From the NCBI GenBank assembly GCA_026770025.1, contig JAMXDE010000004.1, positions 682,001-746,000 of the forward strand: DNA of 64,000 nucleotides. The letters run 5' to 3'. How positions within the stretch are numbered: position 1 is the stretch's first letter; every line of letters begins with the position of its first letter. The stretch is from Craspedostauros australis (taxonomy: Eukaryota; Bacillariophyta; Bacillariophyceae; Mastogloiales; Achnanthaceae). Below are positions 42,951 through 51,399 of this stretch, piece by piece. The notes under the pieces are model-generated. The model was not told the origin of the DNA, did no database searches, and saw only the letters and a list, made by a program, of their open reading frames with translations. The translations under genes were made by a program, and so were the position numbers.

Positions 42951-45563
42951 ATGACTTCGAACGACGAACCCAACACGAGCAACCGCGAAGAGACGAAGGC
43001 AGAAGATGGCCCAACCTTGCCACCTCCCACCAAGGAACCTGACAAACCTGCGAACCCAAGAGAGGACGATACAGGCAACCATCATCGCGCCCGACGACAA
43101 GCAAAAAGAGCCATCCCTTACGATGGAGGAACCGAGGAGAACGACCCCGACGACGTGTCCATCACCTACAAGCCAAGATCCAGCACGTTCAAGACCGCGG
43201 CCAACAAGACCGGCATCGACATCACGCCATTCGCACGAGCAACAGGAGACGGATCCATCGACAGATCAGCAAAAGCAGCATGGAGAGCCAGAGCAATCTG
43301 GTATAACAAGGATGAGGCGACGGCCGACCGCGAAAACCCGACCATCAAACAGTGGGAGCACTTCTTCAGAGATCTCGCAGACGGAAGGGTCACATCATTC
43401 GGGCCCATCACGCTGCCCAACAGAGACCCCACAAGAATGAGGCTCCTGCAATTCGTCATCAACGTTGCATCCACCGATCCCCACGAGGTATTCAAAGTAC
43501 ATCTCAACGACGACGGCACGGTACGAACGGCAAGAGCAGTCAAAGTATGGAAGGCCGCGAATCGACTCATGGGCTCCAACTACGATCTGGGAGCAGCACC
43601 TCTCGCAGACAACGACATCCACATCGACACAATGGAAGGCCTCACACTCCAGACGGAAGGCGCGGAAGCGAGCACAGCCAGGATGTCCACAAGCCAAGCA
43701 TTTGCAGCCATGCCAATCGACACAACCACGGGATCCATCAGCACAGACAGCGAGTCGTACACCAGCCGCCAGCCGTCCAAACGCACCAGATTCAAATCTC
43801 CGAAACAGACAACCGACATGCCACGAGTCAGCCAGAACAGCACGAACAACTCGCAATCTTCAGGGACGACAAGCAGCAACGATTCGTCAACTGACTCAGG
43901 CGTGACCAGACACAGAAGTGGCCCTCGGAACCCTGCCAACCGCAAGCCGTCCACAGACGACAACTCCGTCAGCTCAGATGAGGAATCCAACACATCCCAG
44001 GCAAAGATAGCACCACCGCGACACGAGCACACCACCAGATTCACAATCAAACTCAACGTCGACAGAACCGAAGACGACACCACAGCCGCAGTGCGAGAGC
44101 GCATCAAGCGATGGTTCCGGCAGGTCCGACGAATCGATCCTACAGCGGTGATCCTCCCATGGAGAGAGTCGGCCAACACAGGTCCCCACATCGCCCACTC
44201 AGGACAAATTCCAGAGAGAATGGAGGACCTCAGAACCTTCTTTCAAGGATTGCGAGCGCCATCCGGGGCAACAGGAATCACGTACGCGAAAGTCCGCATC
44301 ACCACCAGAGATGATCCCTTCGACATCACGGCAGACCGCAACGCGGAGCTCAACCCATACTACTACAACGAGCATGAGGGATTGTACAAAGCCCAGCTCC
44401 AAGACGCAGAAGAGGTGAAAGAGATCGGCTTCCTACTATACTCTGGAGGATTCACAGACGTGGACAGCACAGTGGAAATCATAAACAGGAGCTTCCGACG
44501 AACAAACAGCGACATCAGAGTGGGCGGAAAGATGAAGAACATCATCCAGGTCAGCGACGAAACCAGAGAAAAGTACAGAGAAGGCAAGCGACACTGGACA
44601 GTCCAACCTTGGAGAGCGGTGAAGCTGGAAGTCGAAAGATCACAAGCTTACGCTGCGGTCGAAGAAGTCGCAAACCTCTTTAACACACGAGCGGAGAGAC
44701 CGGGAGCCACCAACTTCCGGTTCTTGCCCGACAAGAAGTTTGAGCAAATGTCCCGAAAGAAGAGCGAGTTCCGAGACGGCCTCATGGCAAAACACCAGGC
44801 CATACTTGCAGTGATTGAGTACTCGGACTCCGATGGAGTACTGCACCTGGACAAGAAAGTCAAAGGCAAGGACAACCGCTCCATCACTCTCCGTAAACTC
44901 ATACTCCGAGAGACAACCAACGACGGCAAACGGATCTTCCACAGTGTGGACAGAGCCCGAGGCACCGACGACCAAGTCGTGGCGCACTCATTCCCCGAAT
45001 ACCTGGAACCAGCAAAGCATTTCATGAGCCTCCTGCCTGCAATCGCCCGACACAAAGTAGGCCCCAAAGCCGAAAAGTGGTTCAGTCCGGAGGTGTGGAT
45101 TGCCAGCCTCAACATTGTGTACGACCCAGCGACCAACGACTACACGTCCCCTGACACGCACAACCTGGAAGACATCGCCGATGAAGAGTTCCCCGCCAGT
45201 GTGATCATCACCAATATCCCCGATATGATGCCCACCACTCACAGGCCAGCGGCTCTTGACAATCGAAGCCTGTTCAATCCCAACTCGACGATCGGCACCG
45301 CCAACAGGTCCATCGACTCAGCGTACACAGCTGCCCCCAATCTGACCACAGGAGACCAAACAGACAGCGGATCCAACGCACCGAACACCCCCAACACAAC
45401 CTCCCACACCACCGAAGGAATCCTGCGTACCGGCGCCAACACAAGATACAACCAGCCCCAGACAAGGGAAGCACAACTACTGGCACAGGTGCAAGCACTC
45501 CGGCGAGAACTTGGCAAACCCGACGGCGACCCTCCGCAGCCCAATGGAGGCCAGTCACCATGA
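42951..45563 (+). CDS. LINE ORF1 protein
   Basis: 870 residues from ATG 42951. In LINEs, ORF1 products bind element RNA and assist target-primed insertion; that role is inferred here. The N-terminal 110 residues are Glu/Pro/Asn-rich and basic. A second disordered Ser/Thr/Asn segment lies at about 235-355. The globular core (about 355-760) has TTRFTIKLNVDRTEDD, DPTAVILPWRE, YAKVRITTRDD, RFLPDKKF and NRSITLRKLIL, the blocks shared with the partial minus-strand gene at 1-2051. I see no CCHC knuckles or named domain. The C-terminal ~30 residues look like a coiled segment (REAQLLAQVQALRREL). The stop codon overlaps the ORF2 start (ATGA). Confidence 0.92.
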   Translation: MTSNDEPNTSNREETKAEDGPTLPPPTKEPDKPANPREDDTGNHHRARRQAKRAIPYDGGTEENDPDDVSITYKPRSSTFKTAANKTGIDITPFARATGDGSIDRSAKAAWRARAIWYNKDEATADRENPTIKQWEHFFRDLADGRVTSFGPITLPNRDPTRMRLLQFVINVASTDPHEVFKVHLNDDGTVRTARAVKVWKAANRLMGSNYDLGAAPLADNDIHIDTMEGLTLQTEGAEASTARMSTSQAFAAMPIDTTTGSISTDSESYTSRQPSKRTRFKSPKQTTDMPRVSQNSTNNSQSSGTTSSNDSSTDSGVTRHRSGPRNPANRKPSTDDNSVSSDEESNTSQAKIAPPRHEHTTRFTIKLNVDRTEDDTTAAVRERIKRWFRQVRRIDPTAVILPWRESANTGPHIAHSGQIPERMEDLRTFFQGLRAPSGATGITYAKVRITTRDDPFDITADRNAELNPYYYNEHEGLYKAQLQDAEEVKEIGFLLYSGGFTDVDSTVEIINRSFRRTNSDIRVGGKMKNIIQVSDETREKYREGKRHWTVQPWRAVKLEVERSQAYAAVEEVANLFNTRAERPGATNFRFLPDKKFEQMSRKKSEFRDGLMAKHQAILAVIEYSDSDGVLHLDKKVKGKDNRSITLRKLILRETTNDGKRIFHSVDRARGTDDQVVAHSFPEYLEPAKHFMSLLPAIARHKVGPKAEKWFSPEVWIASLNIVYDPATNDYTSPDTHNLEDIADEEFPASVIITNIPDMMPTTHRPAALDNRSLFNPNSTIGTANRSIDSAYTAAPNLTTGDQTDSGSNAPNTPNTTSHTTEGILRTGANTRYNQPQTREAQLLAQVQALRRELGKPDGDPPQPNGGQSP

Positions 45564-48500
45564 TAGGCAGCCACAGACGGGCACAGTCCAGCCCGGACAC
45601 CGACGGACCCAACACGCCAGGGAATTCGAGTTCGGATGAATCGAATCTCCAACAACAACACCTCGGCCAAACCACCAACCAAAAGGCCAACACCCAAATC
45701 AGGATCGCCACCCTGAACGTAGGAAGCCTACCAACCGACCCTACGGACCCCAAAAACGACGACCTATGGCAAACCATACGCCAACACCACATTGACATAC
45801 TGATGATGACGGAAGTGGGCATCAACTGGAGCAAGACCCCGTCGGACTCCACGCTTGCCCGCAGAGCTGACAGACAGCTACGCATGGCGAAGATTGCCAC
45901 AGCACACTGTCACACAGACAGCGACAGCCCACGACAATGGGGCGGCACCGCCGTACTTTCCCACGGAAACATCGCAGGCCGAGTCCTCTCCAGCAGCAAC
46001 GACCCCGGAAAGTGCGGCAGATGGGCAAGCGTACTACTCCAGGGACGACAGGGCATCAAAGTCCGAATCGCCTCAGTTTACGTCCCCACCAAGTCCACCC
46101 AAACCTCTGGAACCGTCTACAACCAACAAGCTGTCAAAGCCGCCCAGCGCCAATCGACACTGGACCCCATCGATCTGCTCATCGCCGACCTGCAAGCACA
46201 AATAGCACGATGGCAACAAGCAGGCGAGACAGTGATCATCGGAGGTGACGTCAACATGGACGTGCGACGGTCCAAGATCACCAACATGCTGCTCGCCGAA
46301 GGCCTCCAAGAACACCACACCAACAACATACGACACCCGTATGCCACCATGATCAGAAACAGACGACGGACCCCCATCGACGGAATCTGGGCCACGAACG
46401 ACGTCCAACCCAATCAAATGGGGCTGACACCGTACGGCAGCTGGGACCACCGCATGGTGTGGTTCGACATCAGCACGAACCACCTATTCGGGCACACCAA
46501 GCAGCCAACCCCACCGTTCCGAGGGAGACGACTCCAACTCAGCCAACCCACCACGGTCAGAAGATACGTGCAGGTATACGAAAGCCAAGCTAACTCGCTA
46601 CATCTTCTGGAACGGGCGCAATCTCTGAACCAAGCAGTCAGCAATGACCAGATGACACCGCTGCAGATTCAGACACTCGAGAAAATCGACAACGACAGAA
46701 CTCAGGCCATACTCCAAGCAGAACGCAAGTGCCGCAAGATCAAAGCTGGGAAGGTGCCCTTCTCACCGATAGTGTCCAAGCTGAGGTGGGAACATCAGTT
46801 CTGGACTCTCAGCATCAAGAGGAGACAAGGCCACAACATCAAAGGGCGCACAATCGACAAGGCGAAGAAGAAGGCCCACATCCAGCAACGCACGAAGCAC
46901 ATGACAACGGCAGAGATGCACCGGCACCGCAACGCGGCGTGGAAGGCATATCAACAAGAGAAGAAACACGCCACTGAACACCGGAGGTCATTCTTGGCCG
47001 ACGACGAAGACGAGGTGGCCAACACCGGAGGCGACACAGCCAAATACCGAGCCCAGCTGCTACAGCGAGAGGAGACCAAGGCAACATACCGAAGAATCCG
47101 GTGGTCCCTGCAGGCGGATGACTCCAATGCCCAAGTGTCCATGGTCATAGATGACGGCCCAGGGGGTGAGAACAATCTGCTAACCGCAGGCGAAGAAGTG
47201 GCCCGAGCGTGCTGCAAGACCAACATTGACAAGTACAGCCAGGCGTGGCAAGCGGAAGTCTGCCAGCGACCACTTAAGCGCAGCCTGGGGCGATTCGGAT
47301 CCAGCCCAGCCGCCACCGCCATACTCAACGGCATCATCCCGTCGCAGATACGCAACAACACCAGCGACACCCTTCACTCACTCCGGCGGCCCCAAAGAGC
47401 CACACCGTGGCCCCCCGACCTTCTACATATCAGCCAGGAAGACCATTCGCGAGGATGGGCACGCATCAAGGAAAGCACGTCATCGGGTCCTTCCGGAATA
47501 CACTTCGGGTGCTGGAAGGTCAACGCAACCATCCCCGCCCTGGCAACCATCGACTCCATAATGAGAGCGATCCCGTACCGCACAGGATACAGCCTCAAAC
47601 GATGGCAGCAGTGCATCGACATACAGCTCCGGAAAAAGCCAGGCAACTTGGCAGTGACCAAAACGAGGACCATCGGGCTCATGGAAGGCGACTTCAACAT
47701 GAACAACCGACTCCTTGGCAAACAAGCCAGGTCGCATGCAGAATCCAATCTCACCCTGGCAACGGAGCAGTTCGGCAGCCGCAAGGCGCACACAGCCCAA
47801 GAAGTGCTACTCAACACAGTCCTCATCGACGACATCGCAAGGATCACAGGCGCACACTATGCCATATGCTCCAACGACGCAAAAGGGTGCTACGACCGCA
47901 TTGCCCACCCCATCTTCAGCCTAGCCCTTCAACGGCAGGGAGTGCCTACAGCACCCATCACGAGCACTCTTCGCACCCTCCAGTCGATGACCCACCGCAT
48001 CCGCACGTCAGCCGGAACATCAGTTTCGTCCTACTCCGGCAAGCAGCGCCACAACTACCTTCAAGGACTGGTCCAAGGGCTCGGATCCGCACCGACAGGG
48101 TGGCTGCTCATCAGCTCCGCCATTATTGATAGCATGAGAGCCAGAGGGTACGGCCTCAACCTCCCCGACCCCATCACTCGCGATGGCCATACCATCATGG
48201 GCACCGCGTACGTCGACGACACCAACATCATGCAAAGCCTGCCCCCCACAACACCCAACGAGCAAGCGCAATCCTTCCAGGCAGCCGTGGACCACTGGGA
48301 CGGCCTCCTTACCGCCACTGGCGGGGCACTGGAGCCATCCAAGAGCTTCTGGCAGCTCATACGGTTCAAGTGGCAGCGCACGAAGTGGGTCTACGACAAC
48401 AAGATGCCCACCACGAACGTCTGCATGAACACTCCGACCGGAGAACGCACCCAACTAGCCCTCACCGGCCCCAGGTCGGCCTCCAAATACCTTGGCATGG

Positions 48501-51118
48501 TGTCCCGGAGAGACGGACGCCAGTCCGAACACACGCAATATCTGCTCCAGAAATCCCTCACCTGGGCGGCACGCATCCGAGCGTCTCGCATCACCCGACA
48601 AGACACAGAGGTGGCTATCAAATCCGTACTTTGGCCATCGCTGCAATACTCGTCTCCGGCAACCACAATGTCCACAGACCAATGGAACAAAGTGATGAGC
48701 ACAGCACTCACGACCGCACTGCCGGCCATGGGAATCGCCCGCACCATTGCACGCCAGTACGTGTTCGGCCACAAAGACGCCATGGGAATGGGAGTACTGC
48801 ACCTGTACACAGCCCAGGTGACGTCTCACTTGGAAATGGTTCTCAAGCACTTTGAACGCCCCACAGAAACAGGACGACTACTACGCACCTCACTGCATCA
48901 TCTCGAGCTGTGGACGGGATTGCCGGGGCTACTTCAACAGCATGAGAAAGCGTGGGGAAACTGGACCTGCTCCGGGTGGTGGCAAAACACATTCAAATCG
49001 GCGTCCAAGCTCGGCATCCAGATGACAGACCAATCCCACCCATCCAAAATCCCCCGGACCGGAGACAGCCCCATCATGAACCTCGCCATCACTTCCGGCC
49101 TCCATCGACAGACTCTGGCGCTCGCCAACGTTGCTCGACTACACCTGCGAGTGCTCTGGCTGTCAGACATCTCCACGGCCGACGGAAGTCAGATACGACT
49201 GACGATCCTACAACGCGAAAGGCTGCCATCGAGAGGCATCACCTGGCCCAGCGTTGGCAAGGTCACCAAGTCGGCGTGGGAGGCGTGGGAAGCGGTCCTA
49301 TCAACAGTGGCGGCCCCAGACCAGCCAGGATGGCACCTACGGACCCAACTCGGGCCATGGCAAGGCGCGCCGGCAGGGCGTGACACCCAACTACCGGATG
49401 GCACCATCTCCCCCTTCGACCGACCGGCCCCAGCAGCGGCCACGGACCCTCGCCCGGCCCTCGTGGTTGACCGCGCTCTTCGCAGATCCGGCATGGCCAT
49501 CACATCCAGCGGGAGAATCGACAGATCGCCAACGCCCGCCACCATACGAGAATGGCTGCATCGGAAAGGCCCCGCAGCGGAGGCAATGCTCCCCGATATA
49601 CACATCCGAGGCGATGTCCATGCAATAGTTCGGTCCATCGCAGCCGGCACCTGTGTGGCATGCAGCGATGCCTCGGCCAAAGACCACAAAGGATCTGCCG
49701 CGGCTATCATCCAGAGCGGCCTGCAGGACGATGCGCACCAGATCGTGGCGACAGCCGCCGTTCCCGAGGGCTCTCACCCAACCGACTCCAACAGAGCGGA
49801 GCTTGCGGGGGTCCTCATATCCATTTGGCTCATCACCTCGGTAGCAGAGTGGTCCGACATCCAAGGTAGCGCCACCGTCGCCTGCGACAACAACAGGGCA
49901 CTGCAGGCGATAGACCCTGACAGGTGGCCGGAGCCACGAAAGAAGGACTTCGACCTGTGGTCCGAGGTGGTCCGCAACCTTCGCCAGACCAGAGTCCGAT
50001 TCACTCCCCAGGAGGTCAAGGGGCACGCAGACGACTCCGGTGAACCCATCACCGCCTGGGAGTCGCTGAACGTCCTCGCCGACGGCTATGCAGGGTACCA
50101 CTGGGATCGGTTCTATGCAAGCAGCTCCCGAGCCCCAGCAATGGTGGTGCCTACGGAAGGATGGACCCTAAGCACCGCTGCCGGTCCCCTCACCGATCTC
50201 GACTACTGGACAGTCTCGTCTCTCATCGACGATGGCGGCATCAAAAAGAAGTGGTGCGAAAGATGGGGAGCCTCCAGCCCGACGAACGTAGATTGGGAGC
50301 CCATGCGCTCGGTCTCCCGGAGATGGAGCGGAGGCAAGCGGCGAACGTTGCTCAAGCTCATGACGGGCACCGGCGCCAGTGGCAAGAACATGCAGCGACG
50401 CCAGCAGGAGCAATCCGCAGAATGCCCCAGGTGCGGCAGGCCGGAAGACAACACACACATCCTCATGTGTCCCAGCGCTGCGAGCCAGTCCATTTGGGCC
50501 AAAGCCATCCTCAAAGTGCGGTCAATCGTGAGACCGCCCACCACCCCACCCGAAGTCGCCCAGCTAGTTTGCACGGCAATCAAGCGCATCACATCTGGAG
50601 GCATTCCTCCCTCAGGCATAAGGAAGTCGCCCACTCAGAACATCCAGGTGAGACAGGCCAACATCGGTTGGGTAGCTCTAATCTGGGGCGGCTGGTCCAC
50701 CTCGTGGCGAGACCAGGCCCCTCCAATGGCTCCTCACCGGAGACGACGTGCTCCCAAGCTGCTCCGAGACTGGCAAGTGAGCATCACAAACCTCATGTGG
50801 CATACCGTCCTGCAACAGTGGCATGACCGCAACGAAACCAAGGCGGAGCAGACGTCGCAAGGCATGACGGCTCTCCTTCAACAACAGCTTCACCGCCTCC
50901 GTACAACACCCACCGACGCGATCCCAGCAGTGCTGCGACCGCTATGGTCCAACCCACCAGCAACAGCCCAAATCGCCGCCCTAGTCCCGTGGGTCCAAGC
51001 GATGCAACAAGGACTCGGCCCCGCGGCACCGGACATCCCGACCGTACTCACCAACTGGATGAAAAACCAGCGACGTCGCCACCGAGCACCAGCCACTCGC
51101 CCCTCGAACCCAGCCTGA
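45560..51118 (+). CDS. LINE ORF2 polyprotein: endonuclease, reverse transcriptase, RNase H
   Basis: 1852 residues from ATG 45560, whose ATG overlaps the ORF1 stop by one base shift (ATGA). APE-type endonuclease at about 47-300: IRIATLNVGS, MMTEVGIN, IGGDVNMD, PIDGIW and a final WDHRMVWF. Reverse transcriptase at about 620-950: RTIGLMEGDFNMNNR, SNDAKGCYDRI (catalytic Asp), QGLVQGLGSAPTGW and the active-site YVDD at 884-887. RNase H at about 1365-1495 keeps all four acidic positions: SDAS, NRAELAG, ACDNNRAL, KGHADD. A CCHC-like finger (C1622, C1625, H1633, C1637) follows. No stop or frameshift is seen, so it could be active. The product would copy element RNA at a nicked target. Confidence 0.96.
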   Translation: MIGSHRRAQSSPDTDGPNTPGNSSSDESNLQQQHLGQTTNQKANTQIRIATLNVGSLPTDPTDPKNDDLWQTIRQHHIDILMMTEVGINWSKTPSDSTLARRADRQLRMAKIATAHCHTDSDSPRQWGGTAVLSHGNIAGRVLSSSNDPGKCGRWASVLLQGRQGIKVRIASVYVPTKSTQTSGTVYNQQAVKAAQRQSTLDPIDLLIADLQAQIARWQQAGETVIIGGDVNMDVRRSKITNMLLAEGLQEHHTNNIRHPYATMIRNRRRTPIDGIWATNDVQPNQMGLTPYGSWDHRMVWFDISTNHLFGHTKQPTPPFRGRRLQLSQPTTVRRYVQVYESQANSLHLLERAQSLNQAVSNDQMTPLQIQTLEKIDNDRTQAILQAERKCRKIKAGKVPFSPIVSKLRWEHQFWTLSIKRRQGHNIKGRTIDKAKKKAHIQQRTKHMTTAEMHRHRNAAWKAYQQEKKHATEHRRSFLADDEDEVANTGGDTAKYRAQLLQREETKATYRRIRWSLQADDSNAQVSMVIDDGPGGENNLLTAGEEVARACCKTNIDKYSQAWQAEVCQRPLKRSLGRFGSSPAATAILNGIIPSQIRNNTSDTLHSLRRPQRATPWPPDLLHISQEDHSRGWARIKESTSSGPSGIHFGCWKVNATIPALATIDSIMRAIPYRTGYSLKRWQQCIDIQLRKKPGNLAVTKTRTIGLMEGDFNMNNRLLGKQARSHAESNLTLATEQFGSRKAHTAQEVLLNTVLIDDIARITGAHYAICSNDAKGCYDRIAHPIFSLALQRQGVPTAPITSTLRTLQSMTHRIRTSAGTSVSSYSGKQRHNYLQGLVQGLGSAPTGWLLISSAIIDSMRARGYGLNLPDPITRDGHTIMGTAYVDDTNIMQSLPPTTPNEQAQSFQAAVDHWDGLLTATGGALEPSKSFWQLIRFKWQRTKWVYDNKMPTTNVCMNTPTGERTQLALTGPRSASKYLGMVSRRDGRQSEHTQYLLQKSLTWAARIRASRITRQDTEVAIKSVLWPSLQYSSPATTMSTDQWNKVMSTALTTALPAMGIARTIARQYVFGHKDAMGMGVLHLYTAQVTSHLEMVLKHFERPTETGRLLRTSLHHLELWTGLPGLLQQHEKAWGNWTCSGWWQNTFKSASKLGIQMTDQSHPSKIPRTGDSPIMNLAITSGLHRQTLALANVARLHLRVLWLSDISTADGSQIRLTILQRERLPSRGITWPSVGKVTKSAWEAWEAVLSTVAAPDQPGWHLRTQLGPWQGAPAGRDTQLPDGTISPFDRPAPAAATDPRPALVVDRALRRSGMAITSSGRIDRSPTPATIREWLHRKGPAAEAMLPDIHIRGDVHAIVRSIAAGTCVACSDASAKDHKGSAAAIIQSGLQDDAHQIVATAAVPEGSHPTDSNRAELAGVLISIWLITSVAEWSDIQGSATVACDNNRALQAIDPDRWPEPRKKDFDLWSEVVRNLRQTRVRFTPQEVKGHADDSGEPITAWESLNVLADGYAGYHWDRFYASSSRAPAMVVPTEGWTLSTAAGPLTDLDYWTVSSLIDDGGIKKKWCERWGASSPTNVDWEPMRSVSRRWSGGKRRTLLKLMTGTGASGKNMQRRQQEQSAECPRCGRPEDNTHILMCPSAASQSIWAKAILKVRSIVRPPTTPPEVAQLVCTAIKRITSGGIPPSGIRKSPTQNIQVRQANIGWVALIWGGWSTSWRDQAPPMAPHRRRRAPKLLRDWQVSITNLMWHTVLQQWHDRNETKAEQTSQGMTALLQQQLHRLRTTPTDAIPAVLRPLWSNPPATAQIAALVPWVQAMQQGLGPAAPDIPTVLTNWMKNQRRRHRAPATRPSNPA

Positions 51119-51269
51119 TGCTGACCCGACCTCAGAGCAGACGCCTCCACACACCGACACCTAGTGTCAATCCGTTCCCGCTGCGTGCATACACGTTGAA
51201 TCAACGAGGCGGAATAAAAGCGCCCTCGGCGCATGACTTAACAGTTATAATCCGTGTGTTATATATATA
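51119..51269 (+). promoter_or_regulatory. LINE 3' UTR with stem-loop and TA tail
   Basis: A perfect 5-bp stem with 3-nt loop (GCGCC-CTC-GGCGC) lies at 51220-51232 right after AATAAAA, and the element ends in TTATATATATA. Such structures can be recognised by the reverse transcriptase; that role is inferred. Confidence 0.6.
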
Positions 51270-51285
51270 TGTCTAAAGAACTGTT
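51270..51285 (+). repeat. Right target-site duplication of LINE (16 bp)
   Basis: An exact copy of 42849-42864, directly following the TA-repeat end of the element. Confidence 0.96.
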
Positions 51286-51399
51286 CCTCAAGGCCGACGC
51301 ACGGTTGTCGACGAGGGAACTCTGCATCAGTGTATGCGTGCATGCGTGCTTCTGTATGTTCGTGTGCGCGCATGCGTGTACTCGCATGGTGCCGGCGAC

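Larger units (their letters stand above)
42865..51269 (+). mobile_element. Full-length LINE retrotransposon, apparently intact
   Basis: An 8405-bp non-LTR element bounded by a perfect 16-bp direct repeat. Order: 86-bp 5' UTR, ORF1 (870 residues), ORF2 (1852 residues; endonuclease, reverse transcriptase, RNase H, zinc knuckle), 151-bp 3' UTR ending in a short TA run instead of poly-A. Both ORFs are open throughout and the duplication has no mismatches, so the insertion looks recent. It sits between the 3' ends of two convergent genes and interrupts neither. The domain order with an RNase H and an APE-type endonuclease points to the I/R1-like side of LINEs; the clade is not resolved here. Element ends were set from the duplication, so up to a few bases at the 5' end could be target DNA. 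Confidence 0.95.

Noticed and set aside
45274-45900. 208-codon minus-strand frame in the LINE
   Set aside because: Antisense to ORF1/ORF2; Trp/Cys/Val-rich with no motif.
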